Notes: generated from the sequence alone by a model not told the origin. 35,275 nt of DNA from JBLMYQ01 sp050258375 (GCA_050258375.1 JBLMYQ010000018.1:1-35275); one strand, 5' to 3'. Numbered from the stretch's first letter, positions 14,534-24,121 are shown. Numbers and translations are program-made.

Positions 14534-17500
14534 ATGAATACTAATGTTAGAAGGGTTTTTGTCGAGAAAAAGGAAGGCTTTGATGTCGAAGCACGAGGGC
14601 TTTTTCATGACTTAAAAGGAAATCTTGGTGTAAAAGGACTAAAATCTATCAGGATATTAAATAGATATGATATATCAGGAATATCTGATGAAGTATATCA
14701 AACAGCACTTAAAACAATCTTTTCTGAGCCGCCTGTTGATTTAGTATATGATGAAGAATTTAAAATTAGTGGGGACGAAAAGGTTTTTGCTGTTGAATAT
14801 TTACCAGGGCAATATGACCAAAGGGCAGATTCTGCTTCTCAGTGTATTCAGATAATAATGCAAGGAGACAGACCGAATGTTAAGGTTTCCAAGGTTATAG
14901 TGCTAAAGGGCGAAGTAGCTGTTGAAGAAATTGCTAAGATTAAGGAATATATTATTAACCCGGTAGAATCAAGAGAAGCTGTTTTGGAAAAACCAAGAAC
15001 GCTTGAAAATGAAGCAGTTATCCCAGAGGATGTTAAGATTCTTGAAGGCTTTAACAATTTGGATAAAGCAGAGCTTTCAATGTTCTTAAAGACTTATGGA
15101 CTTGCAATGTCGCATGAAGACTTGGAATTTTGCCAGAAGTATTTTAAGGATGAAGAGAAAAGAGACCCTACAATTACAGAAATAAGAATGCTTGATACCT
15201 ACTGGTCAGACCACTGCAGGCATACGACCTTCCTTACGAAAATTGAAGGTGTAGAAATCCAAAAAGGTTCTTATGAAGACCTATTCAGAGAAGCTTTGAC
15301 AAATTATATTGAAGCAAGAACTTTTTTAAAGAAAGAAGAAAACGATATAACCCTAATGGATTTGGCAACTATAGGCATGAAGCTTTTAAGAAAAAAAGGT
15401 ATGCTAAATGACCTGGAGGTTTCAGATGAGCAAAATGCATGCAGCATAGTAGTTGATGTTGATGTAGATGGTGAGAAACAGGAATGGCTGGTAATGTTTA
15501 AGAATGAAACGCATAACCATCCAACTGAAATAGAGCCTTTCGGAGGAGCTTCAACATGTTTGGGAGGAGCAATCAGAGATCCACTTTCAGGAAGGGCATA
15601 TGTATATCAGGCAATGCGTGTAACAGGAAGTGGAGATCCAAGGGTAAAAATAGAAGAAACAATATCAGGCAAGCTTCCGCAGAGAAAAATTACTACTGAA
15701 GCAGCGGCAGGTTATAGTTCCTATGGTAATCAGATTGGTCTTGCAACCGGTCATGTTGCAGAGGTTTATGATAATGATTTTATAGCTAAACGTATGGAGG
15801 TTGGAGCAGTGATTGCAGCTGTTCCTAAAGCTCATGTCCAAAGAGGCACTCCGGCAGAAGGCGATGTAATAATTCTTCTTGGCGGAAGGACGGGACGTGA
15901 TGGCTGTGGGGGAGCAACAGGTTCTTCAAAAGAGCATGATGAAGAATCGCTTTTGACCTGTGGAGCTGAGGTGCAAAAGGGAAATGCACCTACTGAAAGA
16001 AAGATTCAACGATTATTTAGAAGGGCTGAAGTAACAAAAATTATTAAAAAATGTAATGATTTTGGCGCTGGCGGAGTAGCAGTTGCTATTGGTGAACTGG
16101 CTGACGGTATTGAGATTAATCTTGATGCGGTTCCTAAGAAATATGAAGGACTTGATGGAACTGAGCTTGCTATTTCGGAATCACAGGAAAGAATGGCTGT
16201 TTTATTGACCAAGGAGGATTCTGAATTCTTTATAAAGATTGCAAATGAAGAAAACCTCGAAGCGATATTGGTTGCGAAGGTTACCGCAGAAAAACGTGTT
16301 AAAATGCTTTGGAGAGATAAAACCATTGTTAATATAAGCAGAGATTTTCTAAATACAAATGGTGTTAAACAAAGTACAAAAATAGTAGTAAAAATGCCTG
16401 ACAAAAAAGAAGATTTGTTTGATTTAATTCCGCATGAACAGAGTGGTGATTTGCACAGCCTCGAAAAAGAATGGTGCTTGAATCTGGAAAGATTAAATAT
16501 TTGCAGTCAAAGAGGGTTGGTTGAAAGATTTGATGGCACTATTGGCGCAAATACAGTGCTTTTACCATTCGGAGGCAAGTATCAGCTTACACCTGCTGAA
16601 GCAATGGCTGCAAAAATTCCTGTCCAGGAAGGAGAGACATCTACAGGTACAATAATGTCGTATGGTTACAACCCGCTGATTGGTAAATGGAGTCCATTTC
16701 ATGGAGCGGTTTATGCAGTTGTAGAGGCTCTTGCAAAAATTACTGCATGTGGAGGAGATATTAGAAAAACCAGGATGACATTTCAAGAATACTTTGAAAA
16801 GCTTGGGAAGGATCCTGAAAAATGGGGAAAACCTTTCAGCGCTTTGCTGGGGGCATATTATGCGCAGATTAAACTCGGAATACCTTCAATCGGTGGAAAA
16901 GACAGCATGTCAGGTACCTTTAAGGATATGAATGTTCCGCCAACATTAGTAGCTTTTGCTGTTAATCCTGCTAATGTTAATGATATTATTTCGCCTGAAT
17001 TCAAAAAAGCTGGTAATACCGTAGTGCTTATTCCCTTAAGCCGGGATAAAAACGAAATACCTCATTTTGATGAAATGGAAAGGAATTATGAGGTAATACA
17101 CAACCTTATAAAAGAGAAAAAGATTATTTCTGCTCATACAGTCAAAGCTGGAGGAGTTGCAGAAACAATAAGCAAGATGTGCTTTGGTAATATGCTGGGC
17201 TTTGAATTTGTTGACAAGCTCACATTAAAAGAGCTTTTTGCCCCACAGTATGGTTCGATAATAGTAGAAACAGATAATTCAATTTGTACTAAAGAAGACC
17301 TTAATAAAATTCAGCATACTATAATTGGAAAGGTTCATGAAGAAAAAACGATACATGTTAATGGAGTTAATATTGATTTGGAACTGATATTAAAATGCTG
17401 GCAGGAAACATTAGAATCAATTTTTCCAACTAGAATTGAAATTATTGAAGAAACTCCGAAAATATATGATTACAAAAATGAAGATATAATTAAGCCAAAA

Positions 17501-18310
17501 ATGACTATTGCTAAACCAAGAATCTTTATTCCGGTTTTCCCTGGTACTAACTGTGAATATGATTCAAAAAAAGTATTTGAAAAGGCAGGAGGCATTGTCA
17601 GTACTTTTGTAATCAAAAACCTTAATGCAGAGGACATAAAAGATTCTATTGATAAAATGGTTAAGGAAATAAATAATTCACAAATTATAATGATACCCGG
17701 AGGGTTTAGTGCCGGAGATGAGCCGGATGGTTCTGGAAAGTTTATTGCAGCAGTATTTAGAAACCCAAGAATCAGAGAGGCTGTAATGGAGCTATTAAAA
17801 AATAGAGATGGGCTAATGCTTGGTATTTGTAACGGATTTCAGGCTTTAATAAAGCTTGGATTGGTACCTTATGGAGAAATAAGAGACATGGAGGATGATT
17901 CTCCAACACTGACATTCAATGCAATAGGAAGGCATATGTCAAAAATGGTAATAACTAAGATTGTCTCAAATCTTTCACCGTGGTTCAATAACGTAAAGGT
18001 TGGAGATGTTCATACAATACCAATTTCTCATGGGGAAGGAAGATTTACTGCTTCTGCGGCTGATTTACAGGCAATGGCAAGGAATGGACAAATTGCGACC
18101 CAGTATGTTGATTTCAAGGGTAATCCAACCTATGATATTAATTTTAATCCGAATAGCTCCCTTGAAGCAATAGAAGGGATAACAAGTCCTGATGGAAGAG
18201 TGCTGGGTAAGATGGCACATTCTGAAAGAATAGGAAGCAATGTTATTAAAAATGTTCCCGGAGAAAAGAATCAGAGGATATTTGAAGCAGGAGTGAAATA
18301 CTTTAAATAG
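14534..18310 (+). CDS. purL: Phosphoribosylformylglycinamidine synthase, single-chain PurL
   Basis: This purine-pathway enzyme converts FGAR, glutamine and ATP to FGAM. At 1258 residues it is the long form joining the N-terminal PurS-like domain, the ATP-binding synthetase core and the glutaminase (PurQ-like) domain, rather than the separate PurS, PurQ and PurL of Bacillus. Visible motifs are DTYWSDHCRHTTF, the NETHNHPTEIEPFGGA loop, SIGGKDSMSGTF and the glutaminase triad C1099 (GICNGFQ), H1229 and E1231 (HSERIG). An AGAGGT sequence serves as ribosome binding site. It begins the purL-purE-purF cluster, though a 175-nt gap with a long inverted repeat separates it from purE. Confidence 0.96.
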   Translation: MNTNVRRVFVEKKEGFDVEARGLFHDLKGNLGVKGLKSIRILNRYDISGISDEVYQTALKTIFSEPPVDLVYDEEFKISGDEKVFAVEYLPGQYDQRADSASQCIQIIMQGDRPNVKVSKVIVLKGEVAVEEIAKIKEYIINPVESREAVLEKPRTLENEAVIPEDVKILEGFNNLDKAELSMFLKTYGLAMSHEDLEFCQKYFKDEEKRDPTITEIRMLDTYWSDHCRHTTFLTKIEGVEIQKGSYEDLFREALTNYIEARTFLKKEENDITLMDLATIGMKLLRKKGMLNDLEVSDEQNACSIVVDVDVDGEKQEWLVMFKNETHNHPTEIEPFGGASTCLGGAIRDPLSGRAYVYQAMRVTGSGDPRVKIEETISGKLPQRKITTEAAAGYSSYGNQIGLATGHVAEVYDNDFIAKRMEVGAVIAAVPKAHVQRGTPAEGDVIILLGGRTGRDGCGGATGSSKEHDEESLLTCGAEVQKGNAPTERKIQRLFRRAEVTKIIKKCNDFGAGGVAVAIGELADGIEINLDAVPKKYEGLDGTELAISESQERMAVLLTKEDSEFFIKIANEENLEAILVAKVTAEKRVKMLWRDKTIVNISRDFLNTNGVKQSTKIVVKMPDKKEDLFDLIPHEQSGDLHSLEKEWCLNLERLNICSQRGLVERFDGTIGANTVLLPFGGKYQLTPAEAMAAKIPVQEGETSTGTIMSYGYNPLIGKWSPFHGAVYAVVEALAKITACGGDIRKTRMTFQEYFEKLGKDPEKWGKPFSALLGAYYAQIKLGIPSIGGKDSMSGTFKDMNVPPTLVAFAVNPANVNDIISPEFKKAGNTVVLIPLSRDKNEIPHFDEMERNYEVIHNLIKEKKIISAHTVKAGGVAETISKMCFGNMLGFEFVDKLTLKELFAPQYGSIIVETDNSICTKEDLNKIQHTIIGKVHEEKTIHVNGVNIDLELILKCWQETLESIFPTRIEIIEETPKIYDYKNEDIIKPKMTIAKPRIFIPVFPGTNCEYDSKKVFEKAGGIVSTFVIKNLNAEDIKDSIDKMVKEINNSQIIMIPGGFSAGDEPDGSGKFIAAVFRNPRIREAVMELLKNRDGLMLGICNGFQALIKLGLVPYGEIRDMEDDSPTLTFNAIGRHMSKMVITKIVSNLSPWFNNVKVGDVHTIPISHGEGRFTASAADLQAMARNGQIATQYVDFKGNPTYDINFNPNSSLEAIEGITSPDGRVLGKMAHSERIGSNVIKNVPGEKNQRIFEAGVKYFK

Positions 18311-18464
18311 TTTAAAGTGTAAAATGTAAAATATAAAGTTAATTTTCCACAACCGTCAAAGATAATAGCTCTCAAATTATTAACCAAGAGATTTAATTTT
18401 TAGAGATATAAGATTGAAGGAATGAGATTTTAACTTTAAACTTTACACTTTAAATTTTACATTA
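18311..18464 (+). repeat. Long imperfect inverted repeat between purL and purE
   Basis: Arms at 18311-18342 and 18430-18464, over 30 nt each, are near complements. Both are built from TTTAAAGTGTAAA / TTTACACTTTAAA and TTAACTTTA units. They enclose about 87 nt and would form a long AT-rich stem in the transcript. The right arm ends just before the purE ribosome binding site, so folding could modulate purE translation. It may instead be a small repeated genomic element. Confidence 0.65.
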
Positions 18465-18485
18465 ATTATGAGGAGGAAGAAATAC

Positions 18486-18983
18486 ATGCTCAAGGCTGCA
18501 ATAGTTATGGGAAGTGATTCAGACCTTCCTGTACTAAAGAATTGTATAAAAATTTTAAAAGATTTTGGTGTGGAAACAGAGGTTTCAGTAATATCTGCAC
18601 ACAGAACCCCTGATAAGGCTGCTCAGTATGCAAAAAATGCTGAAAAAAATGGTTTTGGTGTTATAATAGCAGCAGCAGGAAAAGCAGCTCATCTGCCGGG
18701 AGTTTTAGCTGCCTTTACAGTATTACCGGTTATAGGTATTCCTATTAAGTCATCAACGCTTGATGGATTGGATTCGCTTCTTTCCATAGTTCAGATGCCT
18801 AAAGGCATACCTGTTGCAACGGTGGCGGTTGATGGGGCTGAAAACGCAGCGCTGTTGGCTGTTCAAATTCTTGGAACAGCTGATTCAGGGTTAAGAGAGA
18901 AAATGAAGGAATATAAAATAAAAATGGCTGAAGAAGTAGAGAAAAAAGATGCACAGATTAAAGCGGAAGTTAAGGGCTTATAG
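18486..18983 (+). CDS. purE: N5-carboxyaminoimidazole ribonucleotide mutase
   Basis: This purine-pathway enzyme interconverts N5-CAIR and CAIR. The ATG at 18486 is chosen because GAGGAGGA lies just upstream; an in-frame ATG at 18468 precedes the ribosome binding site. The 165-residue protein has GSDSD (residues 9-13), SAHRTPD (38-43 region) and the active-site loop AAGKAAHLPG with H69. That loop has Lys66 where bacterial class I enzymes usually have Gly and class II enzymes often Met, so the class is slightly uncertain, although the rest is class I-like. No purK is in the window. purF follows after about 60 nt. Confidence 0.93.
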   Translation: MLKAAIVMGSDSDLPVLKNCIKILKDFGVETEVSVISAHRTPDKAAQYAKNAEKNGFGVIIAAAGKAAHLPGVLAAFTVLPVIGIPIKSSTLDGLDSLLSIVQMPKGIPVATVAVDGAENAALLAVQILGTADSGLREKMKEYKIKMAEEVEKKDAQIKAEVKGL

Positions 18984-19044
18984 AGAAGCTGCTAAGAGCG
19001 AGTTGATTGGCAGATGGTCACTAAAATAACTGGGGGGAAAAAAA

Positions 19045-20469
19045 TTGAATTTTGATTTGGGAGCATTAGAGGGTAAGCCGCATGATGAATGCGGAGTGTT
19101 TGGGATATTTAATGTAAATAACTTTGATACTGCAAGTGTAACTTATTATGGGTTATATGCACTTCAGCATAGAGGGCAGGAAAGTGCCGGTATTGCAGTC
19201 AATAACAACAATGAGATTTTTTATCACAAGGATATGGGGCTTGTAAATGAAGTTTTTAAGAAAGATATTTTAAATGAGCTAAAAGGGGATATAGCTATTG
19301 GACATGTCAGGTATTCAACAACAGGTTCAAGCCTAAGAGAGAATGCCCAGCCAATGGTTGCAAGATATGTGAGGGGTAAGCTGGCAATTGTTCACAATGG
19401 AAATTTGGTTAATGCTGTAGAATTAAGGTATGAGTTGGAAGCAAAGGGAGCATTATTCCAAACTTCTATTGATTCTGAAGTAATAGCAAACCTTCTCGCC
19501 AGGGAATGTATCCAGGATAAGCCTACCGAGAAGTCACTTGAAGAAATATCAACAAAATTAAAGGGCTCATATGCCTTGTTGGTTATGACAGGCAATAAGC
19601 TTATCGGCATGAAGGACCCTAATGGTTTCAAGCCTCTATGTCTGGGGAAATTACAAGACTCATATATAATGGCTTCAGAGACCTGTGCATTGGATGCAGT
19701 TGGGGCAGAATTCATAAGGGAGCTTAAGCCTGGGGAAATAGTTGTTGTTGATAAGAATGGGTTAACATCAATTCAGACCAAGCCTGCTGAAAAAACAAGT
19801 ATGTGCATATTCGAATATGTATATTTTGCAAGACCTGACAGTGCAATTGACGGAGTAAATGTTTATGATGCAAGAAAAGCTGCTGGAAGAATGCTTGCAA
19901 AAGAAAACCCTGTAGAAGCAGACCTTGTTATTGGTGTTCCTGATTCAGGTCTTTCTGCTGCACTGGGTTATTCGGAGGAATCGGGTATTCCTTTTGATCA
20001 AGGATTAATAAAGAACAGATATACTGGAAGAACCTTTATTCAACCAGAACAGGCACAAAGAGAAATTGGAGTTAGAATTAAGCTTAATGCATTAAAGACA
20101 ATTATAGAAGGTAAAAGGCTGGTTCTGGTAGAAGACTCCATTGTAAGAGGGACTACAATAAGATGGATAATTCAACTTTTAAGACAGGCCGGAGCAAAAG
20201 AAATTCATATGAGGGTGGCATCACCACCATATAAATATCCGTGCCATTTTGGAATTGATATATCAAACACGTCATGTTTGATAGCTTCTACAAAAGAAGT
20301 AAAGGAAATTTGTAATTCGATAGGTGCTGACAGCCTTTATTATCTTAGCAAAGAAGGATTAATAAACACAGTAGAAAAATCAGGCTGCGATTTTTGCACT
20401 GCATGTTTTGACAACTGCTATCCAATTGATGTTCCTGAAGAAGGAGACAAAAATGTATTTGAAAAGTAA
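19045..20469 (+). CDS. purF: Amidophosphoribosyltransferase
   Basis: This is the first committed enzyme of purine synthesis, making phosphoribosylamine from PRPP and glutamine. The start is TTG at 19045, supported by a GGGGGG site 7 nt upstream; no ATG is suitably placed. A 15-residue propeptide ends before the nucleophile C16 (DE|CGVFGIF). The N-terminal Ntn glutaminase domain is followed by a phosphoribosyltransferase domain with VLVEDSIVRGTT. Cysteines in MCIFEY, YPCHFG and CDFCTACF match the [4Fe-4S] ligands of the Bacillus-type enzyme, implying oxygen-sensitive control. Length (474) is normal. Confidence 0.95.
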   Translation: MNFDLGALEGKPHDECGVFGIFNVNNFDTASVTYYGLYALQHRGQESAGIAVNNNNEIFYHKDMGLVNEVFKKDILNELKGDIAIGHVRYSTTGSSLRENAQPMVARYVRGKLAIVHNGNLVNAVELRYELEAKGALFQTSIDSEVIANLLARECIQDKPTEKSLEEISTKLKGSYALLVMTGNKLIGMKDPNGFKPLCLGKLQDSYIMASETCALDAVGAEFIRELKPGEIVVVDKNGLTSIQTKPAEKTSMCIFEYVYFARPDSAIDGVNVYDARKAAGRMLAKENPVEADLVIGVPDSGLSAALGYSEESGIPFDQGLIKNRYTGRTFIQPEQAQREIGVRIKLNALKTIIEGKRLVLVEDSIVRGTTIRWIIQLLRQAGAKEIHMRVASPPYKYPCHFGIDISNTSCLIASTKEVKEICNSIGADSLYYLSKEGLINTVEKSGCDFCTACFDNCYPIDVPEEGDKNVFEK

Positions 20470-20519
20470 AATCTGAACATATTAAAAAGGAAATAAATTA
20501 ATATGGGAGGATAAATCAG

Positions 20520-20762
20520 ATGGAAAAAGAAATATCAATAGTGGGAATTTTTGTTGAAGACAGAAGGCAGAACGCATGTAAGGTAAATGATATACTTACT
20601 TCGTTTGGCAGTTTGATAGTTGGTCGTTTAGGTATTCCATATGAAGATAGAAATATGTCAATTATTTCCATTATAGTAGATGCAAAAAGTAGAGAGATTA
20701 ATGAAATGACATCAAAACTCTCCGACATAGATGGAGTAAAGGTAATGTCAATGCAAGGTTAA
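20520..20762 (+). CDS. TM1266-family ACT-like regulator (iron-only hydrogenase system regulator)
   Basis: The 80-residue protein resembles the TM1266 family, a small ACT/NikR-C-like fold annotated as putative regulator of the [FeFe]-hydrogenase system. Matching features are the start VGIFVEDR, VNDILTSFGSLIVGRLGIPY, SIISIIVDA and the closing GVKVMSMQ. Ribosome binding site GGGAGG lies about 9 nt before the ATG. It sits 50 nt after purF with no terminator between, so it probably belongs to the purine transcript. This is unlike the usual setting next to hydE/hydF/hydG. No hydrogenase gene is in the window. Function is inferred from the family name only. Confidence 0.8.
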   Translation: MEKEISIVGIFVEDRRQNACKVNDILTSFGSLIVGRLGIPYEDRNMSIISIIVDAKSREINEMTSKLSDIDGVKVMSMQG

Positions 20763-20820
20763 AAGAAATGTTAAAATTTAAAAATTATACAGACTGAATA
20801 ATGCAAAAGAAATCGAAATA

Positions 20821-20829
20821 TGGTATAAT
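20821..20829 (+). promoter_or_regulatory. Extended -10 promoter for the FapA-like gene
   Basis: TGGTATAAT is a perfect extended -10 element, 45 nt before the start codon. No good -35 is present, which is common for extended -10 promoters. Confidence 0.5.
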
Positions 20830-20873
20830 TATATTAGATAGGCTTGGAAGCTTTGGGGCGGGGGGTGGCAGAG

Positions 20874-22451
20874 ATGAGTGGACAAGTAATTGTAAAAAAT
20901 GAATTTATACAAATTGAATTGGAAAATGATGATTTCTTTATTCAGTCTTTTAAGTCTGGATTTTCTCTTGGTGAATTTAATCATATCATTGAGAAAAATC
21001 CTCAGATAAAAATAACAAGTTTTACAGTTGTTAAAAGTGCGATAGTTTTTGCCCCTAAAGCCAAAGAGAAGTTTGGAGAGCTCAAAGAAAAGATCATGGT
21101 TGAGGTTTCTTCAGATGGATTGAAGGCTTATATTATTTTAAATGCTGTTCCAGATGAACTGGCTTTGGCAAATAGGGAAAATTTAAAAAAACAAATACTT
21201 TATAAGCTTAGTGCATCAAGAGTAGTCTTCGGTATAAAAAATGAAGTGCTTCTTGGAGAGCTTGAAAATGAAAGAAAGATTCTTATTGCTGAAGGAACAC
21301 CGCCTGAGAACGGGAAAGATTCCATAATTACATTATATGAATTGAAAGAAGCTAAACCTAAAGTTACGGAAGGGCAGAATGTTGACCATTATGATTTAAG
21401 TCTTATCAATAGGGTTATGAAGGATGAATGGCTAGGAGAAAGAATAGATGCTACTCTGGGCACTTCCGGAAAGAATGTTTATGGCAACGATATTGCTCCC
21501 ATACCGGGGAATACAATAAACCTTGAATATGATAAAATGTCTGTATACGAGATTAGAGAAGACAACAAAACTGTTCTTCATTCGCTTTATACTGGTGCTG
21601 TAAGTTATATAAATGGTCAAATCAGTGTATCAAACCATCTTGAAGTAGCTGGTAATGTTGATTTCTCAACCGGAAATATTGATTTTGATGGTTGTGTAAC
21701 GATAAAAGGAACTATAGATGATAACTTTCAAGTAATTGCAGATGGAGATATTGAAATTTTGGGTGAGCTTGGAGTAGGAAATATTAAAGCAATTGAAAGC
21801 CGCCAAGGAAGCATATATATTAAAGGTGGAATCTCATGCAAAAACAAGGTTACAATTAGAGCGGCAAGAAATATATTTGTAAAATATGCATCAAATGTTA
21901 CACTTGTTGCAGGTCATATGGTGAATGTAGGTTATTACTGCCTGAATTCAGAACTAAAAGCAAAAGAAGTATATATCGAATCATCCAAAGGGCAGGTAAT
22001 GGGTGGTGCTATAGAAGCAAGCGCAAGGGTAGTAGTTAACACTCTTGGTTCTCCAAGCGAGAAAAGAACTTTATTACGTGTTAAAGGTATAAATAAAGAA
22101 TTAATCAAGCAGGAAATAGAAAGCATAGCTAGTCAGCTGGAAGCTGATAGAAATGAACTAGCCAAATTAAAAAGTGATTTAAATACAGCGAATGAAAAAA
22201 AAGAAGCACAAGCCAGAGTTTCTATTCTTAAAGATAAGATAAATAAATTGAATGACCAGATAAAGCTGAATGAAGAAGAGAAAAAGATGTTAAATAACAT
22301 TGTAAAAGTAAGAGGCGATGGAGAAGTTATAATAATTAAAAAAATGTATCCAAATTGCTCTATTGAAATAGGAAGTCATTCAAAAGAAATTATGAAGGAA
22401 CAGCCTGGTGCAATGTTTTTTGTCAGTGATGGAGAAATTAAACAGGCTTAA
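20874..22451 (+). CDS. FapA family protein (DUF342)
   Basis: The protein belongs to the DUF342/FapA family, named for flagellar assembly protein A but widespread and poorly understood. ATG 20874 follows a G-rich site (CGGGGGG); in-frame TTG and GTG codons upstream overlap it. The 525-residue protein has an N-terminal alpha/beta region, a central segment with ERIDATLGTSGKNVYG typical of the family, and a repetitive right-handed beta-type region (about residues 240-390: GNVDFSTGNIDFDG, IKGTIDDNFQVIADGDIEI). A coiled coil (about 400-465, Glu/Lys/Asn-rich) and a short C-terminal beta segment follow. No flagellar or chemotaxis genes are nearby. It has its own promoter and terminator. Confidence 0.85.
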   Translation: MSGQVIVKNEFIQIELENDDFFIQSFKSGFSLGEFNHIIEKNPQIKITSFTVVKSAIVFAPKAKEKFGELKEKIMVEVSSDGLKAYIILNAVPDELALANRENLKKQILYKLSASRVVFGIKNEVLLGELENERKILIAEGTPPENGKDSIITLYELKEAKPKVTEGQNVDHYDLSLINRVMKDEWLGERIDATLGTSGKNVYGNDIAPIPGNTINLEYDKMSVYEIREDNKTVLHSLYTGAVSYINGQISVSNHLEVAGNVDFSTGNIDFDGCVTIKGTIDDNFQVIADGDIEILGELGVGNIKAIESRQGSIYIKGGISCKNKVTIRAARNIFVKYASNVTLVAGHMVNVGYYCLNSELKAKEVYIESSKGQVMGGAIEASARVVVNTLGSPSEKRTLLRVKGINKELIKQEIESIASQLEADRNELAKLKSDLNTANEKKEAQARVSILKDKINKLNDQIKLNEEEKKMLNNIVKVRGDGEVIIIKKMYPNCSIEIGSHSKEIMKEQPGAMFFVSDGEIKQA

Positions 22452-22463
22452 CAACTAGAAAGA

Positions 22464-22522
22464 ACACCTTTCGTACTCTTGAATATAATAAAATATTCAG
22501 GAATAACGGAGGTGTATTTTTT
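22464..22522 (+). terminator. Terminator after the FapA-like gene
   Basis: An outer stem ACACCT/AGGTGT (22464-22469 with 22510-22515) encloses a second hairpin TGAATA/TATTCA. It is followed by ATTTTTT. Confidence 0.7.
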
Positions 22523-22633
22523 ATGCATAAAAATGTAGCTGGCTTTCTAAATGGGAATTCCAATTCTTTTCTTGCGCATTTTAGGTTATAGTTATATAAT
22601 ATGCAATCGTAGTAGCTTATTAGGAGGATATTA

Positions 22634-23983
22634 ATGGGAAGATTATTTGGAACTGATGGTGTAAGGGGTTTAGCAAATAAAGAATTGACACCACAGCTAG
22701 CTTTTGAAATAGGAAGAGTAGGAGCTTATGTATTATCTGGCGAGGTTCATCACAAACCGCGTATTGTTGTGGGTAAAGATACAAGAATTTCAGGTGATAT
22801 GTTAGAAGCAGCACTTGTATCAGGGTTATGTTCGGTTGGTGCTGAAGTAGAGCTTCTTGGAGTAATTCCTACTCCGGCTGTTGCTTATTTGGTTAGAAAT
22901 TATGGAGCTGATGCAGGTGTAATGATTTCTGCTTCGCATAATCCATATGAGTTTAATGGTATAAAGTTCTTTGATTCAAAAGGCTATAAGCTGCCTGATG
23001 CAGTTGAAGAAAGAATAGAGGCTATTATCCTTGATAATTCAGAGGAATTACCTGAAGTTATCGGGAATAATATTGGAAGATGTTCAGTTGTTAAGAATTC
23101 TGCAGATGATTATATGAAGTTTTTAAATGAAGCCGCAGGTTGTAATCTTGAAGGAATAAAAATAGGAATTGATTGCTCAAACGGCGTAACATATGAGATT
23201 GCACCAAAGCTTTTTGCCAGGCTTGGAGCTGATGTGAAGGCTATAAACAATAAGCCTGATGGAATAAACATAAATGATAAATGCGGTTCTACGCACTTGG
23301 AAGTTATAAGAGATTTTGTAGTTGAAAATAATCTGGATATAGGATTGGCTTTTGATGGTGATGCAGACAGACTTTTGGCTGTTGACGAAAAAGGGCAGAT
23401 TGTAGATGGCGACAAGATTATGGCAATCTGCGGCGGTTACATGAGGCAGCAGGGAAAGTTGAAGAAAAATGCTATTGTTGCTACAGTAATGAGCAATCTG
23501 GGATTGGGCATCTTCGCAAAAAAAGAAGGGATAAAGGTCTACAATACCAAGGTGGGAGATAGATACGTTCTTGAGAAAATGGTTGAAGAGGGGATTTCCA
23601 TTGGCGGAGAACAATCGGGACATATTATATTCCTTGACCTGAATACAACCGGAGATGGAATGCTTACTGCACTGACTCTCTTATCGGTACTGAAAAAGAC
23701 AGGCAGGAAGCTTTCGGAAGCGGCTTCGGTCATGGATATATATCCTCAGGTTTTGATAAATGCAAAAGTCAGTAATGATAAAAAGAATTATTATATGGAA
23801 GATAATCTAATTGCTAATATGGTAAATACTTTGGAAAGTGAGTTTAAGGAGGAAGGTAGGGTTTTGATAAGACCCTCAGGAACAGAGCCTCTTGTAAGGG
23901 TTATGATTGAAGGGAAAGATATAGAATATATAGAGCAAAGGGCAAGAGAGCTTGCAGCAATTATAGAAGAACGGTTGGGTTAA
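22634..23983 (+). CDS. glmM: Phosphoglucosamine mutase
   Basis: This enzyme converts glucosamine 6-phosphate to glucosamine 1-phosphate for UDP-GlcNAc and peptidoglycan. The 449-residue protein starts GRLFGTDGVRG. It has the phosphoserine loop ISASHNP (S101), the metal loop FDGDADR, the sugar-binding GEQSGH motif and the phosphate-binding RPSGTEP loop near the C-terminus. A TAGGAGGAT ribosome binding site precedes the ATG. It is flanked by terminators on both sides, so it is probably monocistronic. The cdaA-ybbR genes that often precede glmM in Firmicutes are not here. Confidence 0.96.
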   Translation: MGRLFGTDGVRGLANKELTPQLAFEIGRVGAYVLSGEVHHKPRIVVGKDTRISGDMLEAALVSGLCSVGAEVELLGVIPTPAVAYLVRNYGADAGVMISASHNPYEFNGIKFFDSKGYKLPDAVEERIEAIILDNSEELPEVIGNNIGRCSVVKNSADDYMKFLNEAAGCNLEGIKIGIDCSNGVTYEIAPKLFARLGADVKAINNKPDGININDKCGSTHLEVIRDFVVENNLDIGLAFDGDADRLLAVDEKGQIVDGDKIMAICGGYMRQQGKLKKNAIVATVMSNLGLGIFAKKEGIKVYNTKVGDRYVLEKMVEEGISIGGEQSGHIIFLDLNTTGDGMLTALTLLSVLKKTGRKLSEAASVMDIYPQVLINAKVSNDKKNYYMEDNLIANMVNTLESEFKEEGRVLIRPSGTEPLVRVMIEGKDIEYIEQRARELAAIIEERLG

Positions 23984-23997
23984 CACCAGCCGTTTTT
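23971..23997 (+). terminator. Terminator overlapping the glmM stop codon
   Basis: ACGGTTGG (23971-23978) pairs with CCAGCCGT (23986-23993) with one G-U pair. The 7-nt loop contains the stop codon and five T follow. Confidence 0.8.
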
Positions 23998-24121
23998 AGT
24001 TTTATAGTTATTGATATATACAAAAATATTTGATAGTATTTTATAATAAATTTATCTTTATAAAAATAACTTGTTTTAATGACAATAAGCTCCTATTTTA
24101 ATAAATACTGGAGGGATGTTT

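Noticed and set aside
22523..22591. 22-codon ORF after the FapA terminator with GGAGG 10 nt upstream
   Set aside because: The GGAGG is the 3' arm of the terminator hairpin and the ORF starts right after its T-tract, so it is probably fortuitous.
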